A stretch of DNA of 64,000 nucleotides from Symmachiella dynata (GTDB lineage: Bacteria; Planctomycetota; Planctomycetia; Planctomycetales; Planctomycetaceae). The DNA lies in NCBI RefSeq assembly GCF_007747995.1, contig NZ_CP036276.1, positions 7,182,001-7,246,000 on the forward strand, read 5' to 3'. Below the pieces are notes generated by a model. It did not search any database, had not been told where the DNA came from, and saw only the letters and a program-made list of their open reading frames with translations. Positions 33,793 through 42,529 of the stretch are shown one piece after another. Positions within the stretch are counted from its first letter, which is position 1. The number at the start of each line of letters is the position of its first letter. The position numbers and the translations under genes are program-made.

Positions 33793-35499
33793 ATGAATGC
33801 AAGCAATATGGACAACTCCCCAACAACCGTGGGTGGCTATCTGGCTGCGCGGCTGGAACAAATCGGTCTTCGGCAATACTTCGCTGTGCCGGGCGACTAT
33901 AACCTAGTGCTGCTCGATGAGTTCTTGACCAATCGCAACTTGCAGATGATCTCCTGTTGCAACGAACTCAACGCCGGTTACGCCGCCGATGGTTATGCCC
34001 GCGCGACGGGAGGTCCGGCGGCTGCGATTGTGACATTCAGCGTCGGCGGCTTGAGCCTGTTGAATGCGATTGCCGGTGCATATGCCGAAGACTTACCGGT
34101 CATTGCGATCTCCGGTGGGCCGAATACGAACTCCGAAGCGGAATACGAGTTTCTGCACCACACCTTGGGCGATGTCGATTATGGATATCAACGCGAGATC
34201 TTTCGCCGCGTAACGGCCGAAGCGGTGATGATTCAACATCCGACCGAAGCCCCGCGGCAAATCGACCGGGCCATCGAGACGGCACTCGTAAAACAAAAGC
34301 CGGTCTATTTGGAAATTGCCTGCAATATTGCCGGCGCAACAGTCTCCTCGCCGAATCCACGTACGTTCAATGTGCGCTTCTCCAGCGATCCCACGTCGCT
34401 AGATCAAGCCGTCGAACACGCCGCTGAGTTGCTCAACGCAGCCATCAAACCTGTGCTTGTCGCCGGAGTGAAACTTCGTGCTGGCGGGGCGGTTCCCGCA
34501 TTTCAACAACTTGCCGATTCAAGCGGCTATGCGGTCGCCCATATGCCCAACTCGAAAGGTTTTCTGGACGAACAGCATCCCGGTTTTATCGGTAACTATT
34601 GGGGACCGGTCAGTTCGCCCGGTTGTGGAGAAATCGTGGAGTCGGCCGACCTGTGTTTATTCGCCGGCGCCACCTTCACCGACTACACCACCACCGGCCA
34701 CACAGCACTGATCAATCCACAAAAAATGATTCGCGCCACGTCCGATAGCGTGATTCTTCCCACACAAACTTACAACGAAGTTGCACTGGCGGATTTCCTA
34801 GACGGTTTGACCGCCAAACTCAAACCCAATGACGCATCATTGGCCGCCTTTAAGCGTATTCAAGAACCGGCACAACAACCGCAGCCCAACGGAGATGACG
34901 CACCACTCACCACGCGAACCTTGTTTTCCGAAATCCAAGGGCTACTCGATGAACAGAGTGCCGTGATCGCTGAGACGGGTGACTCCTGGTTCAACGGCAT
35001 GCAACTCGACCTCCCCTCGGGAGCTAACTTTGAGATTCAATTGCAGTATGGTTCGATCGGCTGGTCCGTGGGTGCCACGTTGGGCTATTCCATCGGGCTT
35101 CCCGAGCGGCGGGTCGTGGCCTTGATTGGCGACGGGTCGTTTCAGCTGACGGCTCAAGAAGTCTCGACCATGATTCGTTACGAGACGAATCCGATCATCT
35201 TTTTGATCAACAATGGGGGATACACGATCGAAGTCGAGATTCACGACGGTCCGTACAACACAATCAAAAACTGGGACTACGCCGGCTTGGTCGACGTGTT
35301 CAACGCCAACGACGGAAATGGTTGGGGCTGCCGTGTGACGACCGAAAAAGAATTGAGCGACGCAATCGCCCATGCGAAGCAACATGACGGCTTGGCTTTA
35401 ATCGAGGTTGCCATCGACCGGGATGACTGCAGCAAAAACCTGCTGAAATGGGGCGGGCAAGTCGCGAAGAACAATGGACGCCCGCCACGAAGGAACTAG
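33793..35499 (+). CDS. pdc: pyruvate decarboxylase (ThDP-dependent)
   Basis: 568 residues; pyruvate to acetaldehyde and CO2. It aligns by eye along its length with Zymomonas PDC: VPGDYNLVLLDEF (catalytic Asp35), CCNELNAGYAADGYAR (Glu58, ThDP activation), FLHHTLG (His122-His123), AETGDSWFN, the ThDP motif IGDGSFQLTAQE...INN and GYTIEVEIHDGPYN (catalytic Glu). All residues that separate true PDC from other decarboxylases are kept. Indolepyruvate decarboxylase is the alternative. Start ATG 33793; ATG 33808 also possible. Bacterial PDCs are uncommon; no alcohol dehydrogenase is adjacent. Confidence 0.92.
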   Translation: MNASNMDNSPTTVGGYLAARLEQIGLRQYFAVPGDYNLVLLDEFLTNRNLQMISCCNELNAGYAADGYARATGGPAAAIVTFSVGGLSLLNAIAGAYAEDLPVIAISGGPNTNSEAEYEFLHHTLGDVDYGYQREIFRRVTAEAVMIQHPTEAPRQIDRAIETALVKQKPVYLEIACNIAGATVSSPNPRTFNVRFSSDPTSLDQAVEHAAELLNAAIKPVLVAGVKLRAGGAVPAFQQLADSSGYAVAHMPNSKGFLDEQHPGFIGNYWGPVSSPGCGEIVESADLCLFAGATFTDYTTTGHTALINPQKMIRATSDSVILPTQTYNEVALADFLDGLTAKLKPNDASLAAFKRIQEPAQQPQPNGDDAPLTTRTLFSEIQGLLDEQSAVIAETGDSWFNGMQLDLPSGANFEIQLQYGSIGWSVGATLGYSIGLPERRVVALIGDGSFQLTAQEVSTMIRYETNPIIFLINNGGYTIEVEIHDGPYNTIKNWDYAGLVDVFNANDGNGWGCRVTTEKELSDAIAHAKQHDGLALIEVAIDRDDCSKNLLKWGGQVAKNNGRPPRRN

Positions 35500-35522
35500 A
35501 ACCGGTTTCAAATACCCGGTTG
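35498..35522 (+). repeat. repeat flanking the malic enzyme/pdc pair, right copy
   Basis: AGAACCGGTTTCAAA then TACCCGGTTG, overlapping the pdc stop by two bases. It is the inverted partner of 32048-32071. Confidence 0.6.
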
Positions 35523-35618
35523 TGCTTCTACCGAATATTTGTACAGCAGTCTCAGCGGAACGCGACAGAGGATTTTTATAGCGACTTGTAGCAAAATTGG
35601 ACTTGAGGACTCTGCGCT

Positions 35619-36992
35619 ATGGATAGGAACTCCCAACAGAAAAACGGTAACTCCCCGCCGCGTGTGGTCATTGTGGGGGGCGGGTTTGGTGGTCTGCAAA
35701 TCGCCACAGCTCTCAGCAAGTCACAAGCAGCGATCATTCTCATCGATCGCCGCAATTACCACCTGTTTCAACCGATGCTGTATCAGGTGGCGACGGCTGA
35801 ATTGTCACCGGCAAATATCGCCGCTCCGTTGCGATCGATCTTGCGCAAACAAAAAAATACCGATGTCGTGTTGGGTGAAGTCACCTCGGTCGATCTGGAC
35901 CAAAAAGTCGTCCGTTTCAATGGAGGCGAGATAGGCTATGACTATCTGGTCCTGGCCACTGGTGTGCGTCAGTCCTATTTCGGGCACGACGATTTCGCGC
36001 CGTTTGCGCCGGGACTCAAGTCGATCGATGATGCCTTGGAATTGCGGCGACGGATTTTGCTGGCCTTTGAGGAAGCTGAATGGGAAGCAGATGAAGAGGC
36101 GCGACGGGCAAAGCTCACCTTTGTGATTGTGGGGGGAGGCCCGACCGGAGTGGAACTGGCCGGCGCCATTATGGACATCGCCTCCAACACGCTGCCAAGC
36201 GAGTTTCGTAACATCGACACCAAAACGGCGCGGGTGATTCTTATCGAAGGGAGTCCACGTTTAATCGCCGCCATGCCCGAGGACCTGAGCAAACGCGTGC
36301 ACAAGGCCTTGGAAGAGATGCATGTTGAGATCCGTTTACACACCATCGTCACCAATGTTGACGAAACGGGTGTCTATATCGGTGATGAACATTTGCCGGC
36401 GGAGAATGTGTTTTGGGCCGCCGGTGTTCAAGGGCAAGCACTCGCGCATGAATTGGGAGTGGAAATCGATCGCGGCAGTCGCATCGTGGTGGGGCCGGAT
36501 CTTTCAATCCCTGGCCATCCCGACGTGTTTGTCGTGGGAGACGCCGCTCATGCGACCGACGCCACTACTGGAAAGCCGGTCCCCGGAGTCGCACAAGGAG
36601 CGATTCAATCCGGCCGCTTTGTCGCCGCACAAATCAAACGCGAACTGGAGGGTGGCGATCCGAAAAACCGGCCCGCTTTCAGTTATCACGACAAAGGTTC
36701 AATGGCGATGATCGGCCGCGGCAAGGCGGTTGCCGCCATCGGCAAAAGACATTTCGGCGGCCTGTTGGGCTGGCTGACCTGGAGCGTCGTACACGTGATG
36801 TTTCTGGTTGGTTTCGGCAACAAGTTGACGGTGATGTGCGATTGGTTTTGGAATTACATTCGCCACACACGGCAAGCGCGTCTCATTACCGGCGATCCGG
36901 AGTTTCAACTGAAACAATTTGGTACTGGTGGCAAAAAAGATGCGACACCGACCCCTTCGGAAACCGATCAGGTCGATGCCGCGTCTAACTAA
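35619..36992 (+). CDS. ndh: type II NADH dehydrogenase (NDH-2)
   Basis: 457 residues; single-subunit, non-proton-pumping NADH:quinone oxidoreductase. FAD-binding VVIVGGGFGGLQIATAL, YHLFQPMLYQVATAELSP, NADH-binding FVIVGGGPTGVELAGAI, VFWAAGVQG and the FAD-proximal VFVVGDAAH are intact. A C-terminal amphipathic/hydrophobic tail (WLTWSVVHVMFLVGFGNKL) gives membrane attachment. It is convergent with the TraB-like gene, ~30 nt apart. It would feed quinol to the bc/caa3 system at 18.7-28.9 kb. Confidence 0.95.
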   Translation: MDRNSQQKNGNSPPRVVIVGGGFGGLQIATALSKSQAAIILIDRRNYHLFQPMLYQVATAELSPANIAAPLRSILRKQKNTDVVLGEVTSVDLDQKVVRFNGGEIGYDYLVLATGVRQSYFGHDDFAPFAPGLKSIDDALELRRRILLAFEEAEWEADEEARRAKLTFVIVGGGPTGVELAGAIMDIASNTLPSEFRNIDTKTARVILIEGSPRLIAAMPEDLSKRVHKALEEMHVEIRLHTIVTNVDETGVYIGDEHLPAENVFWAAGVQGQALAHELGVEIDRGSRIVVGPDLSIPGHPDVFVVGDAAHATDATTGKPVPGVAQGAIQSGRFVAAQIKRELEGGDPKNRPAFSYHDKGSMAMIGRGKAVAAIGKRHFGGLLGWLTWSVVHVMFLVGFGNKLTVMCDWFWNYIRHTRQARLITGDPEFQLKQFGTGGKKDATPTPSETDQVDAASN

Positions 36993-37022
36993 CCCCACAC
37001 ACATAGAACACGCAGCAGCAAG

Positions 37023-37997
37023 CTATTGCGGTTGCTGCAGGAGCTGCAACAATCCTTCCAAGGCTGATTTCTTGGACGCCCGCGTGATATCCCACGCTTG
37101 CACCCAGCTGACGTCACCTTGCTGCATTTGAAAATCCTCCGTCAATCGCGACGCCATGTCGGGCATGTGCGCTGCTCCGTAATAGACGGCGATGCGTAGC
37201 GGTTTGCCGTTTTTGCGATTCGCCAACTGCTCCTTGAGGACCTTCAGTGCTGCTTCATTGCGATCGACGATGAGGATGGAATCCAACGTCGCTCCCAATC
37301 CCATATCCGGCCCTAGTTCCTCAAGTTTGCCAGCGATCAGCGCTTTCAGTTGTTGGGCTCCCTCCTTGCGGGTTAGGAACGATAGAATCTCCGCGTCCGA
37401 CACATTACCGCTTAGCGATCCGCCGTTCGCCCATTCTTCTTGGTATTGTTGCATCACCTCTTTGACAACCTTGATGAACAGACTCATGCCGGTTTCACCC
37501 CGCTTACGCATCGCTTCGCCGAGTTCGGTCGGCGTGAGGTCGGCATGCACGAAGTTCTTTGGCGTGTAGTCGATCGAGTCGACTTGGAAACTCAAGTCCA
37601 ACATCGAAGGTAGCATCCGTTGCACGAGTGCCAATGGTGTCTGCTGGCGATCTGTGAAGCCGCGAGCCGGTGTGACATCCTTGGGTTTGACCATCTCGTA
37701 TAGCACAATGTCGTAATCCTCGAACAACCGGTTCAAGGCATCGAAGTAAACGTCGTCGCCGATGTGTATGGCGCTGACTAAATCGACCGTGACATTTTTC
37801 TCGCCTGACTTGGGCGCAAACGAAACGACAGCAGTCTCCAGTGCTTCGGGCTTTTGGTCTTTATCGCGTGAGACGCGAAGGTATTTTGTCGGCGAAGATT
37901 CCTCCTGCGGACTTTGGGCCTGCACCGCGGTGCTTCCCAACAACGTGGCGGCACATAACGACGTCGCCACCAGTGCGCGGTTGACTAAACAAGACAT
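37023..37997 (-). CDS. TraB/GumN-like exported protein
   Basis: 324 residues with a signal peptide (ALVATSLCAATLLGSTAVQA). The family hallmarks are SAIHIGDDVYFDALNRLF with the LYEMV following (TraB GX2H..E-type), IVDRNEAALKVL and a late YGAAHMPDM. TraB/Tiki-type proteins are suspected metal-dependent peptidases. Start ATG 37997 (AAGGA, 10 nt upstream); a longer in-frame start would add a poor leader. It is the distal gene after the Bat operon, separated from it by 337 nt. Confidence 0.8.
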   Translation of the reverse strand: MSCLVNRALVATSLCAATLLGSTAVQAQSPQEESSPTKYLRVSRDKDQKPEALETAVVSFAPKSGEKNVTVDLVSAIHIGDDVYFDALNRLFEDYDIVLYEMVKPKDVTPARGFTDRQQTPLALVQRMLPSMLDLSFQVDSIDYTPKNFVHADLTPTELGEAMRKRGETGMSLFIKVVKEVMQQYQEEWANGGSLSGNVSDAEILSFLTRKEGAQQLKALIAGKLEELGPDMGLGATLDSILIVDRNEAALKVLKEQLANRKNGKPLRIAVYYGAAHMPDMASRLTEDFQMQQGDVSWVQAWDITRASKKSALEGLLQLLQQPQ

Positions 37998-38334
37998 AAA
38001 TTCGAGTTCCTTTTGAAGTTTGCGGCGAGAGATCGTGTCCCGCGAACGGCCCAGCGACACGTTACCTGCAGACGATAATTCGCAAACTCCACTCAAACAT
38101 TGATGGAATTCGCGGTTGCGGAGAAAAGATTCCGCTCAATAACTCAGACAACACGTTCTTACGTTCAATACGATGCTGGCCCACAAACCGTTGGGCTCCT
38201 CCCGTTTGAAGGGTCAATCATCGTCGTTCCATACGTCAAGTCTACGTCAATTTGCGAAACCGGGTCGTTGACTCGCTCGTCAACAACCGCGGGTTTCACA
38301 AACGGCTTTGCTCGCATGACGAGCCTCCATCAAA
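37998..38334. other. gap between Bat operon end and TraB-like gene
   Basis: 337 nt on the upstream side of the TraB-like gene (minus). It holds no clear gene, repeat or strong hairpin; it should contain that gene's promoter. Confidence 0.4.
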
Positions 38335-39159
38335 CTAAATCACTTCCAACTGCGAATCGGTTAACCAACCGGTCCGACCATCGTGCAATTGCACATGGAT
38401 CCACTCGCCGCGTTGCTCGACGACCTGAACTCTTTCGCCTTCGATCAGCGACGTCCCCTCTTGGGAACCAAACGCCTCACCGTTGCCTTCGCGTAACGGG
38501 ACTTGATCGGCCGTGATAATTCCCACGGGCAATTGCGGGCCTTGATCGCGGTTGGCCATGATCAATGTGGCGGACAAAAACAGACCGGCAGCTACAACCC
38601 CGATGGTTTTCAACGAGCGTTGCCAATTTGGTATCCGCAGACTCATCGTGATCCAGAAACAAGCCCAGGCGATGGCGGCGACCAACAATAGATTCTTGAG
38701 CGGAACGGCCGCTAGATGTTGTTGGGCGCTCTCCCACGTCGTTTGCGGAATTGCCGCCGGTGCTTCGGTTTTTACCAACGATCGGGCATGCTCCAGATTG
38801 GCGTGCACGGCTTTGTCGCCGGTCATCGCCGCCGCCCGTTCGTAGTTGGCGATGGCTCGCCCCAAAGCACCGCTTTGCAAGTACGCGTTGCCGAGGTTGA
38901 AGTGCATTTGCCAGTTGTTAACGCCGTCGTCGACGAGCGTTTGATACTTCGCCGCAGCCGCTTCGAATGCCTCCTTTGACAGGGCGCGATCGGTTGCGTT
39001 GGCTGTCCCGCTTTCGTACAGCGTGTTGGCTTCGTGCAGGATCGTTTGTTGTTGTTCATGATTCAATTCCCCCGCCCGGGCCTCTCCCGAATCGAAAGTG
39101 GTTGCTAACAGGGCTGCGACCAAAATCGCGAAGCCAGCAATCGTGCGGTTGGTTTTCAT
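38335..39159 (-). CDS. TPR/SH3-domain membrane protein (BatE-like)
   Basis: 274 residues. Signal peptide (AILVAALLATTFDSGEARA), TPR-like repeats in ~40-130 (NWQMHFNLGNAYLQSGALGRAIANYERAAAM), two membrane helices (LLLVAAIAWACFWITMSL and GVVAAGLFLSATLIMA), then a bacterial SH3 domain (VPLREGNGEAFGSQ, GRTGWLTDSQLEVI). The start overlaps the end of batD by 4 nt (ATGA), with AAGGAAC upstream. This TPR-TM-SH3 layout is typical of BatE in CoxR/Bat operons. Confidence 0.85.
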   Translation of the reverse strand: MKTNRTIAGFAILVAALLATTFDSGEARAGELNHEQQQTILHEANTLYESGTANATDRALSKEAFEAAAAKYQTLVDDGVNNWQMHFNLGNAYLQSGALGRAIANYERAAAMTGDKAVHANLEHARSLVKTEAPAAIPQTTWESAQQHLAAVPLKNLLLVAAIAWACFWITMSLRIPNWQRSLKTIGVVAAGLFLSATLIMANRDQGPQLPVGIITADQVPLREGNGEAFGSQEGTSLIEGERVQVVEQRGEWIHVQLHDGRTGWLTDSQLEVI

Positions 39160-41051
39160 ATTTGAGTTCCTTGTAGTCTCGAATTCATGGTGGTGTTGGA
39201 ATAGTTGGGGGCACTGCCAATGCCGGCAACACACGATTTGGCCGTCTGAATCAAACCAGCGATGTCGACTCCGCCCGAAGCGGCGTAACTACAACGTTCG
39301 CACTGTTCGATCGTCTGCTCGCATTGATCAAGCCCGCTGAAACCGCGTGACCGTAATTCGGCGATCATATCGCGAGGACTCATCGTCGAGTTCGGCTGAT
39401 TCAGGCAGCTTGCCAAATGACTCCGCAGAGCTTCGATGACTTCACCCGGCGATTTGGCCCGGTCCAACATGGCATTCGTCGCCCGCTGGCTTGATCCCGG
39501 CAGGACGCTCATCCAATGGCCCAAGTGCTCACGATTGCGGTACAACACCGTGCCGACAAACAGCAGCGGCGGAAACACAAAGGCGATTGTCCAGGGCCAA
39601 TCTCCCATCGGTCGTGAGACCGTGAGAACATTGTCGCCGGTAAAATTTGCGTAACTAACAAACGACTGCGGCTGTTGAGGATCAGCGGCCGGCTGCGAAC
39701 CGTTTCCTTGTCGACCGACGATGGCGCTGGCGGCCAGGTTATTGCCCGGCGTCACGTTGATCTTGATCGGCTCGCTTTTGACCGTGACAAACTCCTCCCG
39801 GTTGGGATCAAAAAAGGTTAATGGAATCGCTGGAATCTCGGTGATCCCCGCCTTGCGAGGTCGAATGCTGACGGTAAACAGTTTCGTATCATCCTGCACG
39901 ATTCCCGCCAGCGGGTCGTCGGAGACGCGGAAGTCGGACGACAACACACTCAGCGAGGGGGCTTGCACCAATTCCATCGGACCATCGCCGCTGATGCCGA
40001 TATACAGTGTAATCGGATCCCCGGCCTGCACGTCGGTCGGTGTGGCTTGCGTGCCGATTCGATATTGCCCCACCGTTCCACGATAGTCATCAGGACGGTT
40101 TTCCGTGGGGACATCCGAGACGAGCGTCGCATTGACACTGGCCGTGGCCACGATGGGCCGTGCGTCGGCGACGACCAACTTCGGTCCGAACATACTCGGC
40201 ATATCGCCGCCGAACATGCTACTCCGTCCGCCGAAAAACGAATCAAATGGATCGCGCGATTTGCCCAAACGGGTTGGATAGTCGACAACGATTTGTACAT
40301 CTTCGGCGTCAACTTCGCCCGGACGTTTGGGGTAAATCGTGGCGGGGATTTCATACTGGTAGTAGCTATGCTCGTTTCCATCGGCATCGGCGCGAAGTAC
40401 TTCTTCGCCACCGGGTCGCTGGTTGTTTTCAGCCAGCTCCTGCATGCGTTCGCTAAAAACGCCCCATTGGCTGCGGTCGGCGGATATCATCTGCCACATA
40501 TCCCCTTCCCCCAGTTTGATGTCCAGGGAACGGTCGTAGTACGGCTTGACCCAGATTTTCAACGTCAAGTTCATCGGCTGGCCGACGTAGATTTTGTCGT
40601 CATGCCCCACGATTTCAGCGAACAGCAGATCGCCAGTTTCGCTGCGGGTCACGACAAAACGTTGTGGTCGCGTCGAAACGGTTTGGCCGCCGACATTGAC
40701 CTCGAACGAGGGAATTTCAAACGTTCCCGTGCGCCGGGGCACGATCCGCCAGGCGTGTGTTTCGGAAACACGGTGCGATCGCCGTCCGTTGATGATCGTT
40801 GTTTGCGAACTCCGGCTGGGTGATCCCATGGACTTGATTTCCAATCCATCGACCTGCGGAATCTGGGGAACGACGGAGGAATCCGCATTCTCGATCTCCA
40901 CGGACAACGTAATTGGAGAGCCGACATAGGCTTCACGCGTCGATAGGGACGCCCGCACTTGTGCGGCCGAGGCCGGGGTTGCGGCGAAACCGGCGCCGCT
41001 CAGCATGGCAATTGCCAGTGCCGAAATTGTGAAAGAGGATCTTGATTTCAT
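39156..41051 (-). CDS. batD: BatD-like oxygen-tolerance protein
   Basis: 631 residues. Signal peptide (ISALAIAMLSGAGFAATPASA), a large beta-rich region with repeated Ig-like blocks (AYVGSPITLSVEIENADSS, KIYVGQPMNLTLKIWV, VQAGDPITLYIGISGDG), one membrane helix near 500 (WTIAFVFPPLLFVGTVLY), and a cytoplasmic Cys-containing tail. PF13584-type BatD by layout. Start ATG 41051. Downstream of the batC-like gene by 52 nt and coupled to the next. Confidence 0.88.
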   Translation of the reverse strand: MKSRSSFTISALAIAMLSGAGFAATPASAAQVRASLSTREAYVGSPITLSVEIENADSSVVPQIPQVDGLEIKSMGSPSRSSQTTIINGRRSHRVSETHAWRIVPRRTGTFEIPSFEVNVGGQTVSTRPQRFVVTRSETGDLLFAEIVGHDDKIYVGQPMNLTLKIWVKPYYDRSLDIKLGEGDMWQMISADRSQWGVFSERMQELAENNQRPGGEEVLRADADGNEHSYYQYEIPATIYPKRPGEVDAEDVQIVVDYPTRLGKSRDPFDSFFGGRSSMFGGDMPSMFGPKLVVADARPIVATASVNATLVSDVPTENRPDDYRGTVGQYRIGTQATPTDVQAGDPITLYIGISGDGPMELVQAPSLSVLSSDFRVSDDPLAGIVQDDTKLFTVSIRPRKAGITEIPAIPLTFFDPNREEFVTVKSEPIKINVTPGNNLAASAIVGRQGNGSQPAADPQQPQSFVSYANFTGDNVLTVSRPMGDWPWTIAFVFPPLLFVGTVLYRNREHLGHWMSVLPGSSQRATNAMLDRAKSPGEVIEALRSHLASCLNQPNSTMSPRDMIAELRSRGFSGLDQCEQTIEQCERCSYAASGGVDIAGLIQTAKSCVAGIGSAPNYSNTTMNSRLQGTQI

Positions 41052-41103
41052 CGCTAATGCTCCAAAATATAATGCGCCAAACCGATCAGGGCCGGGCGGT
41101 GGA

Positions 41104-42510
41104 TTACCAATCTTTGTCAACGGGAACGTAACGGCTTTGCACTTTCTTGAGGTTTTGCATCCGTCGCATCAAGTCGCGATCGCGGACGGCTTGCAACATT
41201 TTTAGTGCTTCCTGCTTGGTCATGGCTTGCTCCATTTCTTCACCGTGCTCTGCTGCTGCAGCGGCTGCGGCCTGGGGTTCGCCTTGTGCTTCTTCGTCGC
41301 CGGCCTGGCCGACGGCGCCGCCCGATTGCTGCTTCTCATGTTGTTCATCAGCGGATTGCGGGTCGGCGCCGTGCGGCTGAGCCGGTTGTTGCTGCTCGTC
41401 CTGTTGCTCATCACCCGGTTGCGGCTCGTTTTGCTGCTCGGATTTGTCTTGCTGTTCCTCAGGAGACTGTGGCTGACCGTCGGACTGTTGATCCTGCTGT
41501 TGCGGATCCTGCTGGTCTTGGTTTTGTTGATCCGACCGGTTTCCCTGGTCGGATTTTTGCTCATCTTGCTTCTCTGAATCCTGTTGGTCGGAGTCCTGTT
41601 CACCAGAGTCCTGCTGGTCAGCTTCGTCTTGTTGGTCCTCCGGCTGAGCATCATCGTTTGATTGCTCATCCTGCTCGCCGGAACCTTGTTGTTCATCCTG
41701 CTTAGATTCTTCTTCATCCTCTCCCTGCTCGCCTTGTTGATCCTGCGATTCGTTCTGTTGATCTTGCGAGTCGGATTCCGATTCCGAGGAATCTTGTTGA
41801 TCTTGGTTTTGCTCCTGTTGTTGATCCTGATTCTGCTGCTGATCTTGTTGTTGCTCTTGATCCTGGTTCTGTTGTTGGTCTTGCTGTTGGTCTTGATTCT
41901 CCGAGTCCTGTTGCTGGTCTTGCTGCTGTTGATCTTGTTGCTGATCTTGCTGTTGCTGCTCGTCTTGCTTTTGTTCTTCCTCTTGTTTTTGTTCTTCTTG
42001 CAGCTTGTTGATCAACAGACTGGCCAATTCGATATTGGCTCGCGCATCGGAGTCGTTGGCGTCGGCGGCTAAGCTGCCACGGTAGTGGGAGATGGCCGAC
42101 CGCGCCTTTTCGATCGCCGCGTCGCGATCTTGTTCGGCTAGTTTCAAGGCATCGGTGTAGTCGCAATTCGCGAGGTTAAACCGTGCTTTCGCTTCCAGTT
42201 TGCCGTTGCGTGTCGCGGTCGCTTCGGCAAACAATTGCCGAGCGCGTTCCGTGTCGCCTTGGCGGTACAGAGCGATGGCTTCGTTGTATTTTAGTTCGTT
42301 ACGATTCGGTGCCAGCGCCGCTGCTTGCTGATAGTCCTCCAGCGCCTTATCCACCTGACCCTCAGTCAGAGCGGCGTTACCGCGATTGACGAGTTTGGCA
42401 AAATCGTTTTCGCCCGCCATCACCGGCTGCCCTGGAGCGAATGCCGCCAGGGCCAGCAACGGCAGGGATGTCTTCACCAGTTTGGATCGAAATATCGTTT
42501 TGATGTTCAT
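41104..42510 (-). CDS. TPR protein with long Gln/Asp/Glu low-complexity tail (BatC-like)
   Basis: 468 residues. Signal peptide (SLPLLALAAFAPGQPVMA), three TPR-like helical pairs (~37-165, e.g. NRGNAALTEGQVDKALEDYQ, KYNEAIALYRQGDTERARQL), then from residue ~171 to ~430 an almost pure Q/D/E/S tract with many DQQQ and EQKQ runs, then a short basic C-terminus (LMRRMQNLKKVQSRYVPVDKDW). The tract looks disordered and highly acidic. ATG 42510. BatC partner of the von Willebrand proteins. Confidence 0.85.
   Translation of the reverse strand: MNIKTIFRSKLVKTSLPLLALAAFAPGQPVMAGENDFAKLVNRGNAALTEGQVDKALEDYQQAAALAPNRNELKYNEAIALYRQGDTERARQLFAEATATRNGKLEAKARFNLANCDYTDALKLAEQDRDAAIEKARSAISHYRGSLAADANDSDARANIELASLLINKLQEEQKQEEEQKQDEQQQQDQQQDQQQQDQQQDSENQDQQQDQQQNQDQEQQQDQQQNQDQQQEQNQDQQDSSESESDSQDQQNESQDQQGEQGEDEEESKQDEQQGSGEQDEQSNDDAQPEDQQDEADQQDSGEQDSDQQDSEKQDEQKSDQGNRSDQQNQDQQDPQQQDQQSDGQPQSPEEQQDKSEQQNEPQPGDEQQDEQQQPAQPHGADPQSADEQHEKQQSGGAVGQAGDEEAQGEPQAAAAAAAEHGEEMEQAMTKQEALKMLQAVRDRDLMRRMQNLKKVQSRYVPVDKDW
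41221..42000 (-). repeat. degenerate CAG/CAA/GAT-rich tandem region in batC-like gene
   Basis: DNA encoding residues ~171-430 is a mosaic of short Gln/Asp/Glu codon repeats (GATCAACAAGAT-like blocks on the coding strand). Long open frames in other phases here are leucine-rich artefacts. Confidence 0.7.
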
Positions 42511-42529
42511 GGTTTGGGTCCTTATCAGG

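Noticed and set aside
41227-42072. Leucine-rich membrane-like open frames on the plus strand
   Set aside because: They are artefacts of reading the Gln/Asp codon repeats of the batC-like gene in the opposite direction.
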